From Sisyra terminalis (lineage: Eukaryota; Arthropoda; Insecta; Neuroptera; Sisyridae), in contig OY292277.1 of the NCBI GenBank assembly GCA_958496175.1, positions 2,480,001 to 2,544,000 of the forward strand: 64,000 nt of DNA, read 5' to 3'. The stretch's first letter is position 1; every line of letters begins with the position of its first letter. The notes below the pieces were generated by a model. That model made no database searches and had not been told where the DNA came from. It saw only the letters and a list, made by a program, of their open reading frames with translations. Both the position numbers and the translations under genes were made by a program. Below, in pieces: positions 8,901-23,300 of this stretch.

Positions 8901-11647
8901 TCTCTCCCTCTTAGTGGGCAGTGTTCATCCCTTAAACGGCCTGTTCAGCCCTTAAACGTGGTTTGTTATGGGAAAAATTTGCACAGCATGCACAGATGGA
9001 CGTCTACTTTCGATTGGCACCCTAAAAACAATTTTTTTTTATTTGGCCATTTTCGAGAAAAATCAACGATGGTTAACCCACGGTTTTTTTTGGCGAAAAA
9101 TCTTTTGCCTTCGAAATCGAAATCAATTATTATATTATCGTTCTATACATTGTAACGAACCCGAAACTGCCTTTGGTTCGAAAATCATCCCTTATATAAC
9201 GATGGTTAATGCAATTGCTGAAGAAGCCCCGTTCGTCTCTCCCTCTTAGTGGGCAGTGTTCATCCCTTAAACGGCCTGTTCAGCCCTTAAACGTGGTTTG
9301 TTATGGGAAAAATTTGCACAGCATGCACAGATGGACGTCTACTTTCGATTGGCACCCTAAAAACAATTTTTTTTAATTTGGCCATTTTCGAGAAAAATCA
9401 ACGATGGTTAACCCACGGTTTTTTTTGGCGATAAATCTTTTGCCTTCGAAATCGAAATCAATTATTATATTATCGTTCTATACATTGTAACGAACCCGAA
9501 ACTGCCTTTGGTTCGAAAATCATCCCTTATATAACGATGGTTAATGCAATTGCTGAAGAAGCCCCGTTCGTCTCTCCCTCTTAGTGGGCAGTGTTCATCC
9601 CTTAAACGGCCTGTTCAGCCCTTAAACGTGGTTTGTTATGGGAAAAATTTGCACAGCATGCACAGATGGACGTCTACTTTCGATTGGCACCCTAAAAACA
9701 ATTTTTTTTAATTTGGCCATTTTCGAGAAAAATCAACGATGGTTAACCCACGGTTTTTTTTGGCGAAAAATCTTTTGCCTTCGAAATCGAAATCAATTAT
9801 TATATTATCGTTCTATACATTGTAACGAACCCGAAACTGCCTTTGGTTCGAAAATCATCCCTTATATAACGATGGTTAATGCAATTGCTGAAGAAGCCCC
9901 GTTCGTCTTTCCCTCTTAGTGGGCAGTGTTCATCCCTTAAACGGCCTGTTCAGCCCTTAAACGTGGTTTGTTATGGGAAAAATTTGCACAGCATGCACAG
10001 ATGGACGTCTACTTTCGATTGGCACCCTAAAAACAATTTTTTTTAATTTGGCCATTTTCGAGAAAAATCAACGATGGTTAACCCACGGTTTTTTTTGGCG
10101 AAAAATCTTTTGCCTTCGAAATCGAAATCAATTATTATATTATCGTTCTATACATTGTAACGAACCCGAAACTGCCTTTGGTTCGAAAATCATCCCTTAT
10201 ATAACGATGGTTAATGCAATTGCTGAAGAAGCCCCGTTCGTCTCTCCCTCTTAGTGGGCAGTGTTCATCCCTTAAACGGCCTGTTCAGCCCTTAAACGTG
10301 GTTTGTTATGGGAAAAATTTGCACAGCATGCACAGATGGACGTCTACTTTCGATTGGCACCCTAAAAACAATTTTTTTTAATTTGGCCATTTTCGAGAAA
10401 AATCAACGATGGTTAACCCACGGTTTTTTTTGGCGAAAAATCTTATGCCTTCGAAATCGAAATCAATTATTATATTATCGTTCTATACATTGTAACGAAC
10501 CCGAAACTGCCTTTGGTTCGAAAATCATCCCTTATATAACGATGGTTAATGCAATTGCTGAAGAAGCCCCGTTCGTCTCTCCCTCTTAGTGGGCAGTGTT
10601 CATCCCTTAAACGGCCTGTTCAGCCCTTAAACGTGGTTTGTTATGGGAAAAATTTGCACAGCATGCACAGATGGACGTCTACTTTCGATTGGCACCCTAA
10701 AAACAATTTTTTTTAATTTGGCCATTTTCGAGAAAAATCAACGATGGTTAACCCACGGTTTTTTTTGGCGAAAAATCTTTTGCCTTCGAAATCGAAATCA
10801 ATTATTATATTATCGTTCTATACATTGTAACGAACCCGAAACTGCCTTTGGTTCGAAAATCATCCCTTATATAACGATGGTTAATGCAATTGCTGAAGAA
10901 GCCCCGTTCGTCTCTCCCTCTTAGTGGGCAGTGTTCATCCCTTAAACGGCCTGTTCAGCCCTTAAACGTGGTTTGTTATGGGAAAAATTTGCACAGCATG
11001 CACAGATGGACGTCTACTTTCGATTGGCACCCTAAAAACAATTTTTTTTAATTTGGCCATTTTCGAGAAAAATCAACGATGGTTAACCCACGGTTTTTTT
11101 TGGCGAAAAATCTTTTGCCTTCGAAATCGAAATCAATTATTATATTATCGTTCTATACATTGTAACGAACCCGAAACTGCCTTTGGTTCGAAAATCATCC
11201 CTTATATAACGATGGTTAATGCAATTGCTGAAGAAGCCCCGTTCGTCTCTCCCTCTTAGTGGGCAGTGTTCATCCCTTAAACGGCCTGTTCAGCCCTTAA
11301 ACGTGGTTTGTTATGGGAAAAATTTGCACAGCATGCACAGATGGACGTCTACTTTCGATTGGCACCCTAAAAACAATTTTTTTTAATTTGGCCATTTTCG
11401 AGAAAAATCAACGATGGTTAACCCACGGTTTTTTTTGGCGAAAAATCTTTTGCCTTCGAAATCGAAATCAATTATTATATTATCGTTCTATACATTGTAA
11501 CGAACCCGAAACTGCCTTTGGTTCGAAAATCATCCCTTATATAACGATGGTTAATGCAATTGCTGAAGAAGCCCCGTTCGTCTCTCCCTCTTAGTGGGCA
11601 GTGTTCATCCCTTAAACGGCCTGTTCAGCCCTTAAACGTGGTTTGTT

Positions 11648-14600
11648 ATGGGAAAAATTTGCACAGCATGCACAGATGGACGTCTACTTTCGATTGGCAC
11701 CCTAAAAACAATTTTTTTTAATTTGGCCATTTTCGAGAAAAATCAACGATGGTTAACCCACGGTTTTTTTTGGCGAAAAATCTTTTGCCTTCGAAATCGA
11801 AATCAATTATTATATTATCGTTCTATACATTGTAACGAACCCGAAACTGCCTTTGGTTCGAAAATCAACCCTTATATAACGATGGTTAATGCAATTGCTG
11901 AAGAAGCCCCGTTCGTCTCTCCCTCTTAGTGGGAAGTGTTCATCCCTTAAACGGCCTGTTCAGCCCTTAAACGTGGTTTGTTATGGGAAAAATTTGCACA
12001 GCATGCACAGATGGACGTCTACTTTCGATTGGCACCCTAAAAACAATTTTTTTTAATTTGGCCATTTTCGAGAAAAATCAACGATGGTTAACCCACGGTT
12101 TTTTTTGGCGAAAAATCTTTTGCCTTCGAAATCGAAATCAATTATTATATTATCGTTCTATACATTGTAACGAACCCGAAACTGCCTTTGGTTCGAAAAT
12201 CATCCCTTATATAACGATGGTTAATGCAATTGCTGAAGAAGCCCCGTTCGTCTCTCCCTCTTAGTGGGCAGTGTTCATCCCTTAAACGGCCTGTTCAGCC
12301 CTTAAACGTGGTTTGTTATGGGAAAAATTTGCACAGCATGCACAGATGGACGTCTACTTTCGATTGGCACCCTAAAAACAATTTTTTTTAATTTGGCCAT
12401 TTTCGAGAAAAATCAACGATGGTTAACCCACGGTTTTTTTTGGCGATAAATCTTTTGCCTTCGAAATCGAAATCAATTATTATATTATCGTTCTATACAT
12501 TGTAACGAACCCGAAACTGCCTTTGGTTCGAAAATCATCCCTTATATAACGATGGTTAATGCAATTGCTGAAGAAGCCCCGTTCGTCTCTCCCTCTTAGT
12601 GGGCAGTGTTCATCCCTTAAACGGCCTGTTCAGCCCTTAAACGTGGTTTGTTATGGGAAAAATTTGCACAGCATGCACAGATGGACGTCTACTTTCGATT
12701 GGCACCCTAAAAACAATTTTTTTTAATTTGGCCATTTTCGAGAAAAATCAACGATGGTTAACCCACGGTTTTTTTTGGCGAAAAATCTTTTGCCTTCGAA
12801 ATCGAAATCAATTATTATATTATCGTTCTATACATTGTAACGAACCCGAAACTGCCTTTGGTTCGAAAATCATCCCTTATATAACGATGGTTAATGCAAT
12901 TGCTGAAGAAGCCCCGTTCGTCTCTCCCTCTTAGTGGGCAGTGTTCATCCCTTAAACGGCCTGTTCAGCCCTTAAACGTGGTTTGTTATGGGAAAAATTT
13001 GCACAGCATGCACAGATGGACGTCTACTTTCGATTGGCACCCTAAAAACAATTTTTTTTAATTTGGCCATTTTCGAGAAAAATCAACGATGGTTAACCCA
13101 CGGTTTTTTTTGGCGAAAAATCTTTTGCCTTCGAAATCGAAATCAATTATTATATTATCGTTCTATACATTGTAACGAACCCGAAACTGCCTTTGGTTCG
13201 AAAATCAACCCTTATATAACGATGGTTAATGCAATTGCTGAAGAAGCCCCGTTCGTCTCTCCCTCTTAGTGGGAAGTGTTCATCCCTTAAACGGCCTGTT
13301 CAGCCCTTAAACGTGGTTTGTTATGGGAAAAATTTGCACAGCATGCACAGATGGACGTCTACTTTCGATTGGCACCCTAAAAACAATTTTTTTTAATTTG
13401 GCCATTTTCGAGAAAAATCAACGATGGTTAACCCACGGTTTTTTTTGGCGAAAAATCTTTTGCCTTCGAAATCGAAATCAATTATTATATTATCGTTCTA
13501 TACATTGTAACGAACCCGAAACTGCCTTTGGTTCGAAAATCATCCCTTATATAACGATGGTTAATGCAATTGCTGAAGAAGCCCCGTTCGTCTCTCCCTC
13601 TTAGTGGGCAGTGTTCATCCCTTAAACGGCCTGTTCAGCCCTTAAACGTGGTTTGTTATGGGAAAAATTTGCACAGCATGCACAGATGGACGTCTACTTT
13701 CGATTGGCACCCTAAAAACAATTTTTTTTAATTTGGCCATTTTCGAGAAAAATCAACGATGGTTAACCCACGGTTTTTTTTGGCGAAAAATCTTTTGCCT
13801 TCGAAATCGAAATCAATTATTATATTATCGTTCTATACATTGTAACGAACCCGAAACTGCCTTTGGTTCGAAAATCATCCCTTATATAACGATGGTTAAT
13901 GCAATTGCTGAAGAAGCCCCGTTCGTCTCTCCCTCTTAGTGGGCAGTGTTCATCCCTTAAACGGCCTGTTCAGCCCTTAAACGTGGTTTGTTATGGGAAA
14001 AATTTGCACAGCATGCACAGATGGACGTCTACTTTCGATTGGCACCCTAAAAACAATTTTTTTTAATTTGGCCATTTTCGAGAAAAATCAACGATGGTTA
14101 ACCCACGGTTTTTTTTGGCGAAAAATCTTTTGCCTTCGAAATCGAAATCAATTATTATATTATCGTTCTATACATTGTAACGAACCCGAAACTGCCTTTG
14201 GTTCGAAAATCATCCCTTATATAACGATGGTTAATGCAATTGCTGAAGAAGCCCCGTTCGTCTCTCCCTCTTAGTGGGCAGTGTTCCTCCCTTAAACGGC
14301 CTGTTCAGCCCTTAAACGTGGTTTGTTATGGGAAAAATTTGCACAGCATGCACAGATGGACGTCTACTTTCGATTGGCACCCTAAAAACAATTTTTTTTA
14401 ATTTGGCCATTTTCGAGAAAAATCAACGATGGTTAACCCACGGTTTTTTTTGGCGAAAAATCTTTTGCCTTCGAAATCGAAATCAATTATTATATTATCG
14501 TTCTATACATTGTAACGAACCCGAAACTGCCTTTGGTTCGAAAATCAACCCTTATATAACGATGGTTAATGCAATTGCTGAAGAAGCCCCGTTCGTCTCT

Positions 14601-15667
14601 CCCTCTTAGTGGGAAGTGTTCATCCCTTAAACGGCCTGTTCAGCCCTTAAACGTGGTTTGTTATGGGAAAAATTTGCACAGCATGCACAGATGGACGTCT
14701 ACTTTCGATTGGCACCCTAAAAACAATTTTTTTTAATTTGGCCATTTTCGAGAAAAATCAACGATGGTTAACCCACGGTTTTTTTTGGCGAAAAATCTTT
14801 TGCCTTCGAAATCGAAATCAATTATTATATTATCGTTCTATACATTGTAACGAACCCGAAACTGCCTTTGGTTCGAAAATCATCCCTTATATAACGATGG
14901 TTAATGCAATTGCTGAAGAAGCCCCGTTCGTCTCTCCCTCTTAGTGGGCAGTGTTCATCCCTTAAACGGCCTGTTCAGCCCTTAAACGTGGTTTGTTATG
15001 GGAAAAATTTGCACAGCATGCACAGATGGACGTCTACTTTCGATTGGCACCCTAAAAACAATTTTTTTTAATTTGGCCATTTTCGAGAAAAATCAACGAT
15101 GGTTAACCCACGGTTTTTTTTGGCGAAAAATCTTTTGCCTTCGAAATCGAAATCAATTATTATATTATCGTTCTATACATTGTAACGAACCCGAAACTGC
15201 CTTTGGTTCGAAAATCATCCCTTATATAACGATGGTTAATGCAATTGCTGAAGAAGCCCCGTTCGTCTCTCCCTCTTAGTGGGCAGTGTTCATCCCTTAA
15301 ACGGCCTGTTCAGCCCTTAAACGTGGTTTGTTATGGGAAAAATTTGCACAGCATGCACAGATGGACGTCTACTTTCGATTGGCACCCTAAAAACAATTTT
15401 TTTTAATTTGGCCATTTTCGAGAAAAATCAACAATGGTTAACCCACGGTTTTTTTTGTCGAAAAATCTTTTGCCTTCGAAATCGAAATCAATTATTATAT
15501 TATCGTTCTATACATTGTAACGAACCCGAAACTGCCTTTGGTTCGAAAATCATCCCTTATATAACGATGGTTAATGCAATTGCTGAAGAAGCCCCGTTCG
15601 TCTCTCCCTCTTAGTGGGCAGTGTTCATCCCTTAAACGGCCTGTTCAGCCCTTAAACGTGGTTTGTT
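11648..15667 (+). repeat. 4-mer HOR in three tandem copies
   Basis: The copies are 11648-12987, 12988-14327 and 14328-15667, each 1340 bp. Each begins with a monomer carrying both A at 221 (CAACCC) and A at 287 (GGGAAGTG). Inner monomers differ between copies: T130 in the third unit of copy 1, C295 in the fourth unit of copy 2, and A101 plus T126 in the fourth unit of copy 3. A similar 4-mer without A287 may start at 7628. Confidence 0.75.
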
Positions 15668-17677
15668 ATGGGAAAAATTTGCACAGCATGCACAGATGGA
15701 CGTCTACTTTCGATTGGCACCCTAAAAACATTTTTTTTTAATTTGGCCATTTTCGAGAAAAATCAACGATGGTTAACCCACGGTTTTTTTTGGCGAAAAA
15801 TCTTTTGCCTTCGAAATCGAAATCAATTATTATATTATCGTTCTATACATTGTAACGAACCCGAAACTGCCTTTGGTTCGAAAATCATCCCTTATATAAC
15901 GATGGTTAATGCAATTGCTGAAGAAGCCCCGTTCGTCTTTCCCTCTTAGTGGGCAGTGTTCATCCCTTAAACGGCCTGTTCAGCCCTTAAACGTGGTTTG
16001 TTATGGGAAAAATTTGCACAGCATGCACAGATGGACGTCTACTTTCGATTGGCACCCTAAAAACAATTTTTTTTAATTTGGCCATTTTCGAGAAAAATCA
16101 ACGATGGTTAACCCACGGTTTTTTTTGGCGAAAAATCTTTTGCCTTCGAAATCGAAATCAATTATTATATTATCGTTCTATACATTGTAACGAACCCGAA
16201 ACTGCCTTTGGTTCGAAAATCATCCCTTATATAACGATGGTTAATGCAATTGCTGAAGAAGCCCCGTTCGTCTCTCCCTCTTAGTGGGCAGTGTTCATCC
16301 CTTAAACGGCCTGTTCAGCCCTTAAACGTGGTTTGTTATGGGAAAAATTTGCACAGCATGCACAGATGGACGTCTACTTTCGATTGGCACCCTAAAAACA
16401 ATTTTTTTTAATTTGGCCATTTTCGAGAAAAATCAACGATGGTTAACCCACGGTTTTTTTTGGCGAAAAATCTTATGCCTTCGAAATCGAAATCAATTAT
16501 TATATTATCGTTCTATACATTGTAACGAACCCGAAACTGCCTTTGGTTCGAAAATCATCCCTTATATAACGATGGTTAATGCAATTGCTGAAGAAGCCCC
16601 GTTCGTCTCTCCCTCTTAGTGGGCAGTGTTCATCCCTTAAACGGCCTGTTCAGCCCTTAAACGTGGTTTGTTATGGGAAAAATTTGCACAGCATGCACAG
16701 ATGGACGTCTACTTTCGATTGGCACCCTAAAAACAATTTTTTTTAATTTGGCCATTTTCGAGAAAAATCAACGATGGTTAACCCACGGTTTTTTTTGGCG
16801 AAAAATCTTTTGCCTTCGAAATCGAAATCAATTATTATATTATCGTTCTATACATTGTAACGAACCCGAAACTGCCTTTGGTTCGAAAATCATCCCTTAT
16901 ATAACGATGGTTAATGCAATTGCTGAAGAAGCCCCGTTCGTCTCTCCCTCTTAGTGGGCAGTGTTCATCCCTTAAACGGCCTGTTCAGCCCTTAAACGTG
17001 GTTTGTTATGGGAAAAATTTGCACAGCATGCACAGATGGACGTCTACTTTCGATTGGCACCCTAAAAACAATTTTTTTTAATTTGGCCATTTTCGAGAAA
17101 AATCAACGATGGTTAACCCACGGTTTTTTTTGGCGAAAAATCTTTTGCCTTCGAAATCGAAATCAATTATTATATTATCGTTCTATACATTGTAACGAAC
17201 CCGAAACTGCCTTTGGTTCGAAAATCATCCCTTATATAACGATGGTTAATGCAATTGCTGAAGAAGCCCCGTTCGTCTCTCCCTCTTAGTGGGCAGTGTT
17301 CATCCCTTAAACGGCCTGTTCAGCCCTTAAACGTGGTTTGTTATGGGAAAAATTTGCACAGCATGCACAGATGGACGTCTACTTTCGATTGGCACCCTAA
17401 AAACAATTTTTTTTAATTTGGCCATTTTCGAGAAAAATCAACAATGGTTAACCCACGGTTTTTTTTGTCGAAAAATCTTTTGCCTTCGAAATCGAAATCA
17501 ATTATTATATTATCGTTCTATACATTGTAACGAACCCGAAACTGCCTTTGGTTCGAAAATCATCCCTTATATAACGATGGTTAATGCAATTGCTGAAGAA
17601 GCCCCGTTCGTCTCTCCCTCTTAGTGGGCAGTGTTCATCCCTTAAACGGCCTGTTCAGCCCTTAAACGTGGTTTGTT
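15668..17677 (+). repeat. 6-mer HOR copy
   Basis: The order is CA-T9 (also T272), standard, A138, standard, standard, A101+T126. The next block has the same order with two extra standard monomers. Confidence 0.75.
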
Positions 17678-20357
17678 ATGGGAAAAATTTGCACAGCATG
17701 CACAGATGGACGTCTACTTTCGATTGGCACCCTAAAAACATTTTTTTTTAATTTGGCCATTTTCGAGAAAAATCAACGATGGTTAACCCACGGTTTTTTT
17801 TGGCGAAAAATCTTTTGCCTTCGAAATCGAAATCAATTATTATATTATCGTTCTATACATTGTAACGAACCCGAAACTGCCTTTGGTTCGAAAATCATCC
17901 CTTATATAACGATGGTTAATGCAATTGCTGAAGAAGCCCCGTTCGTCTCTCCCTCTTAGTGGGCAGTGTTCATCCCTTAAACGGCCTGTTCAGCCCTTAA
18001 ACGTGGTTTGTTATGGGAAAAATTTGCACAGCATGCACAGATGGACGTCTACTTTCGATTGGCACCCTAAAAACAATTTTTTTTAATTTGGCCATTTTCG
18101 AGAAAAATCAACGATGGTTAACCCACGGTTTTTTTTGGCGAAAAATCTTTTGCCTTCGAAATCGAAATCAATTATTATATTATCGTTCTATACATTGTAA
18201 CGAACCCGAAACTGCCTTTGGTTCGAAAATCATCCCTTATATAACGATGGTTAATGCAATTGCTGAAGAAGCCCCGTTCGTCTCTCCCTCTTAGTGGGCA
18301 GTGTTCATCCCTTAAACGGCCTGTTCAGCCCTTAAACGTGGTTTGTTATGGGAAAAATTTGCACAGCATGCACAGATGGACGTCTACTTTCGATTGGCAC
18401 CCTAAAAACAATTTTTTTTAATTTGGCCATTTTCGAGAAAAATCAACGATGGTTAACCCACGGTTTTTTTTGGCGAAAAATCTTTTGCCTTCGAAATCGA
18501 AATCAATTATTATATTATCGTTCTATACATTGTAACGAACCCGAAACTGCCTTTGGTTCGAAAATCATCCCTTATATAACGATGGTTAATGCAATTGCTG
18601 AAGAAGCCCCGTTCGTCTCTCCCTCTTAGTGGGCAGTGTTCATCCCTTAAACGGCCTGTTCAGCCCTTAAACGTGGTTTGTTATGGGAAAAATTTGCACA
18701 GCATGCACAGATGGACGTCTACTTTCGATTGGCACCCTAAAAACAATTTTTTTTAATTTGGCCATTTTCGAGAAAAATCAACGATGGTTAACCCACGGTT
18801 TTTTTTGGCGAAAAATCTTTTGCCTTCGAAATCGAAATCAATTATTATATTATCGTTCTATACATTGTAACGAACCCGAAACTGCCTTTGGTTCGAAAAT
18901 CATCCCTTATATAACGATGGTTAATGCAATTGCTGAAGAAGCCCCGTTCGTCTCTCCCTCTTAGTGGGCAGTGTTCATCCCTTAAACGGCCTGTTCAGCC
19001 CTTAAACGTGGTTTGTTATGGGAAAAATTTGCACAGCATGCACAGATGGACGTCTACTTTCGATTGGCACCCTAAAAACAATTTTTTTTAATTTGGCCAT
19101 TTTCGAGAAAAATCAACGATGGTTAACCCACGGTTTTTTTTGGCGAAAAATCTTATGCCTTCGAAATCGAAATCAATTATTATATTATCGTTCTATACAT
19201 TGTAACGAACCCGAAACTGCCTTTGGTTCGAAAATCATCCCTTATATAACGATGGTTAATGCAATTGCTGAAGAAGCCCCGTTCGTCTCTCCCTCTTAGT
19301 GGGCAGTGTTCATCCCTTAAACGGCCTGTTCAGCCCTTAAACGTGGTTTGTTATGGGAAAAATTTGCACAGCATGCACAGATGGACGTCTACTTTCGATT
19401 GGCACCCTAAAAACAATTTTTTTTAATTTGGCCATTTTCGAGAAAAATCAACGATGGTTAACCCACGGTTTTTTTTGGCGAAAAATCTTTTGCCTTCGAA
19501 ATCGAAATCAATTATTATATTATCGTTCTATACATTGTAACGAACCCGAAACTGCCTTTGGTTCGAAAATCATCCCTTATATAACGATGGTTAATGCAAT
19601 TGCTGAAGAAGCCCCGTTCGTCTCTCCCTCTTAGTGGGCAGTGTTCATCCCTTAAACGGCCTGTTCAGCCCTTAAACGTGGTTTGTTATGGGAAAAATTT
19701 GCACAGCATGCACAGATGGACGTCTACTTTCGATTGGCACCCTAAAAACAATTTTTTTTAATTTGGCCATTTTCGAGAAAAATCAACGATGGTTAACCCA
19801 CGGTTTTTTTTGGCGAAAAATCTTTTGCCTTCGAAATCGAAATCAATTATTATATTATCGTTCTATACATTGTAACGAACCCGAAACTGCCTTTGGTTCG
19901 AAAATCATCCCTTATATAACGATGGTTAATGCAATTGCTGAAGAAGCCCCGTTCGTCTCTCCCTCTTAGTGGGCAGTGTTCATCCCTTAAACGGCCTGTT
20001 CAGCCCTTAAACGTGGTTTGTTATGGGAAAAATTTGCACAGCATGCACAGATGGACGTCTACTTTCGATTGGCACCCTAAAAACAATTTTTTTTAATTTG
20101 GCCATTTTCGAGAAAAATCAACAATGGTTAACCCACGGTTTTTTTTGTCGAAAAATCTTTTGCCTTCGAAATCGAAATCAATTATTATATTATCGTTCTA
20201 TACATTGTAACGAACCCGAAACTGCCTTTGGTTCGAAAATCATCCCTTATATAACGATGGTTAATGCAATTGCTGAAGAAGCCCCGTTCGTCTCTCCCTC
20301 TTAGTGGGCAGTGTTCATCCCTTAAACGGCCTGTTCAGCCCTTAAACGTGGTTTGTT
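17678..20357 (+). repeat. 8-mer HOR copy
   Basis: The order is CA-T9, three standard, A138 (at 19018), two standard, A101+T126 (at 20023). This is the preceding 6-mer with two further standard monomers between the CA-T9 unit and the A138 unit. Confidence 0.75.
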
Positions 20358-23300
20358 ATGGGAAAAATTTGCACAGCATGCACAGATGGACGTCTACTTT
20401 CGATTGGCACCCTAAAAACATTTTTTTTTAATTTGGCCATTTTCGAGAAAAATCAACGATGGTTAACCCACGGTTTTTTTTGGCGAAAAATCTTTTGCCT
20501 TCGAAATCGAAATCAATTATTATATTATCGTTCTATACATTGTAACGAACCCGAAACTGCCTTTGGTTCGAAAATCATCCCTTATATAACGATGGTTATT
20601 GCAATTGCTGAAGAAGCCCCGTTCGTCTCTCCCTCTTAGTGGGCAGTGTTCATCCCTTAAACGGCCTGTTCAGCCCTTAAACGTGGTTTGTTATGGGAAA
20701 AATTTGCACAGCATGCACAGATGGACGTCTACTTTCGATTGGCACCCTAAAAACATTTTTTTTAATTTGGCCATTTTCGAGAAAAATCAACGATGGTTAA
20801 CCCACGTTTTTTTTTGGCGAAAAATCTTTTGCCTTCGAAATCGAAATCAATTATTATATTATCGTTCTATACATTGTAACGAACCCGAAACTGCCTTTGG
20901 TTCGAAAATCATCCCTTATATAACGATGGTTAATGCAATTGCTGAAGAAGCCCCGTTCGTCTCTCCCTCTTAGTGGGCAGTGTTCATCCCTTAAACGGCC
21001 TGTTCAGCCCTTAAACGTGGTTTGTTATGGGAAAAATTTGCACAGCATGCACAGATGGACGTCTACTTTCGATTGGCACCCTAAAAACATTTTTTTTAAT
21101 TTGGCCATTTTCGAGAAAAATCAACGATGGTTAACCCACGTTTTTTTTTGGCGAAAAATCTTTTGCCTTCGAAATCGAAATCAATTATTATATTATCGTT
21201 CTATACATTGTAACGAACCCGAAACTGCCTTTGGTTCGAAAATCATCCCTTATATAACGATGGTTATTGCAATTGCTGAAGAAGCCCCGTTCGTCTCTCC
21301 CTCTTAGTGGGCAGTGTTCATCCCTTAAACGGCCTGTTCAGCCCTTAAACGTGGTTTGTTATGGGAAAAATTTGCACAGCATGCACAGATGGACGTCTAC
21401 TTTCGATTGGCACCCTAAAAACATTTTTTTTTAATTTGGCCATTTTCGAGAAAAATCAACGATGGTTAACCCACGTTTTTTTTTGGCGAAAAATCTTTTG
21501 CCTTCGAAATCGAAATCAATTATTATATTATCGTTCTATACATTGTAACGAACCCGAAACTGCCTTTGGTTCGAAAATCATCCCTTATATAACGATGGTT
21601 AATGCAATTGCTGAAGAAGCCCCGTTCGTCTCTCCCTCTTAGTGGGCAGTGTTCATCCCTTAAACGGCCTGTTCAGCCCTTAAACGTGGTTTGTTATGGG
21701 AAAAATTTGCACAGCATGCACAGATGGACGTCTACTTTCGATTGGCACCCTAAAAACATTTTTTTTTAATTTGGCCATTTTCGAGAAAAATCAACGATGG
21801 TTAACCCACGGTTTTTTTTGGCGAAAAATCTTTTGCCTTCGAAATCGAAATCAATTATTATATTATCGTTCTATACATTGTAACGAACCCGAAACTGCCT
21901 TTGGTTCGAAAATCATCCCTTATATAACGATGGTTATTGCAATTGCTGAAGAAGCCCCGTTCGTCTCTCCCTCTTAGTGGGCAGTGTTCATCCCTTAAAC
22001 GGCCTGTTCAGCCCTTAAACGTGGTTTGTTATGGGAAAAATTTGCACAGCATGCACAGATGGACGTCTACTTTCGATTGGCACCCTAAAAACATTTTTTT
22101 TAATTTGGCCATTTTCGAGAAAAATCAACGATGGTTAACCCACGTTTTTTTTTGGCGAAAAATCTTTTGCCTTCGAAATCGAAATCAATTATTATATTAT
22201 CGTTCTATACATTGTAACGAACCCGAAACTGCCTTTGGTTCGAAAATCATCCCTTATATAACGATGGTTAATGCAATTGCTGAAGAAGCCCCGTTCGTCT
22301 CTCCCTCTTAGTGGGCAGTGTTCATCCCTTAAACGGCCTGTTCAGCCCTTAAACGTGGTTTGTTATGGGAAAAATTTGCACAGCATGCACAGATGGACGT
22401 CTACTTTCGATTGGCACCCTAAAAACATTTTTTTTAATTTGGCCATTTTCGAGAAAAATCAACGATGGTTAACCCACGTTTTTTTTTGGCGAAAAATCTT
22501 TTGCCTTCGAAATCGAAATCAATTATTATATTATCGTTCTATACATTGTAACGAACCCGAAACTGCCTTTGGTTCGAAAATCATCCCTTATATAACGATG
22601 GTTATTGCAATTGCTGAAGAAGCCCCGTTCGTCTCTCCCTCTTAGTGGGCAGTGTTCATCCCTTAAACGGCCTGTTCAGCCCTTAAACGTGGTTTGTTAT
22701 GGGAAAAATTTGCACAGCATGCACAGATGGACGTCTACTTTCGATTGGCACCCTAAAAACATTTTTTTTAATTTGGCCATTTTCGAGAAAAATCAACGAT
22801 GGTTAACCCACGTTTTTTTTTGGCGAAAAATCTTTTGCCTTCGAAATCGAAATCAATTATTATATTATCGTTCTATACATTGTAACGAACCCGAAACTGC
22901 CTTTGGTTCGAAAATCATCCCTTATATAACGATGGTTAATGCAATTGCTGAAGAAGCCCCGTTCGTCTCTCCCTCTTAGTGGGCAGTGTTCATCCCTTAA
23001 ACGGCCTGTTCAGCCCTTAAACGTGGTTTGTTATGGGAAAAATTTGCACAGCATGCACAGATGGACGTCTACTTTCGATTGGCACCCTAAAAACATTTTT
23101 TTTAATTTGGCCATTTTCGAGAAAAATCAACGATGGTTAACCCACGTTTTTTTTTGGCGAAAAATCTTTTGCCTTCGAAATCGAAATCAATTATTATATT
23201 ATCGTTCTATACATTGTAACGAACCCGAAACTGCCTTTGGTTCGAAAATCATCCCTTATATAACGATGGTTATTGCAATTGCTGAAGAAGCCCCGTTCGT

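Larger units (their letters stand above)
5953..20357 (+). repeat. Zone 2: 335-bp monomers in 4-, 6- and 8-mer patterns
   Basis: All 43 monomers are exactly 335 bp and most have the CAA-T8-AA tract. Diagnostic variants recur: A at 221 (CAACCC) with or without A at 287; T at 130 (GCGATAAAT) at 8298, 9303 and 12318; A at 138 (CTTATGCC) at 10308, 16338 and 19018; T at 272 at 9638 and 15668; and the pair A at 101 plus T at 126, at 15333, 17343 and 20023, each followed by a CA-T9 unit. The pairs 9638/10308 and 15668/16338 are both 18 monomers apart, which suggests an older, longer duplication. The unit at 6958 also has a private C to G at 115. Confidence 0.85.

Noticed and set aside
20599..20973. 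Longer 124-125-codon frames in zones 3 and 4
   Set aside because: They arise only because the 334-bp and 337-bp length variants join the two short frames. They are not new proteins.
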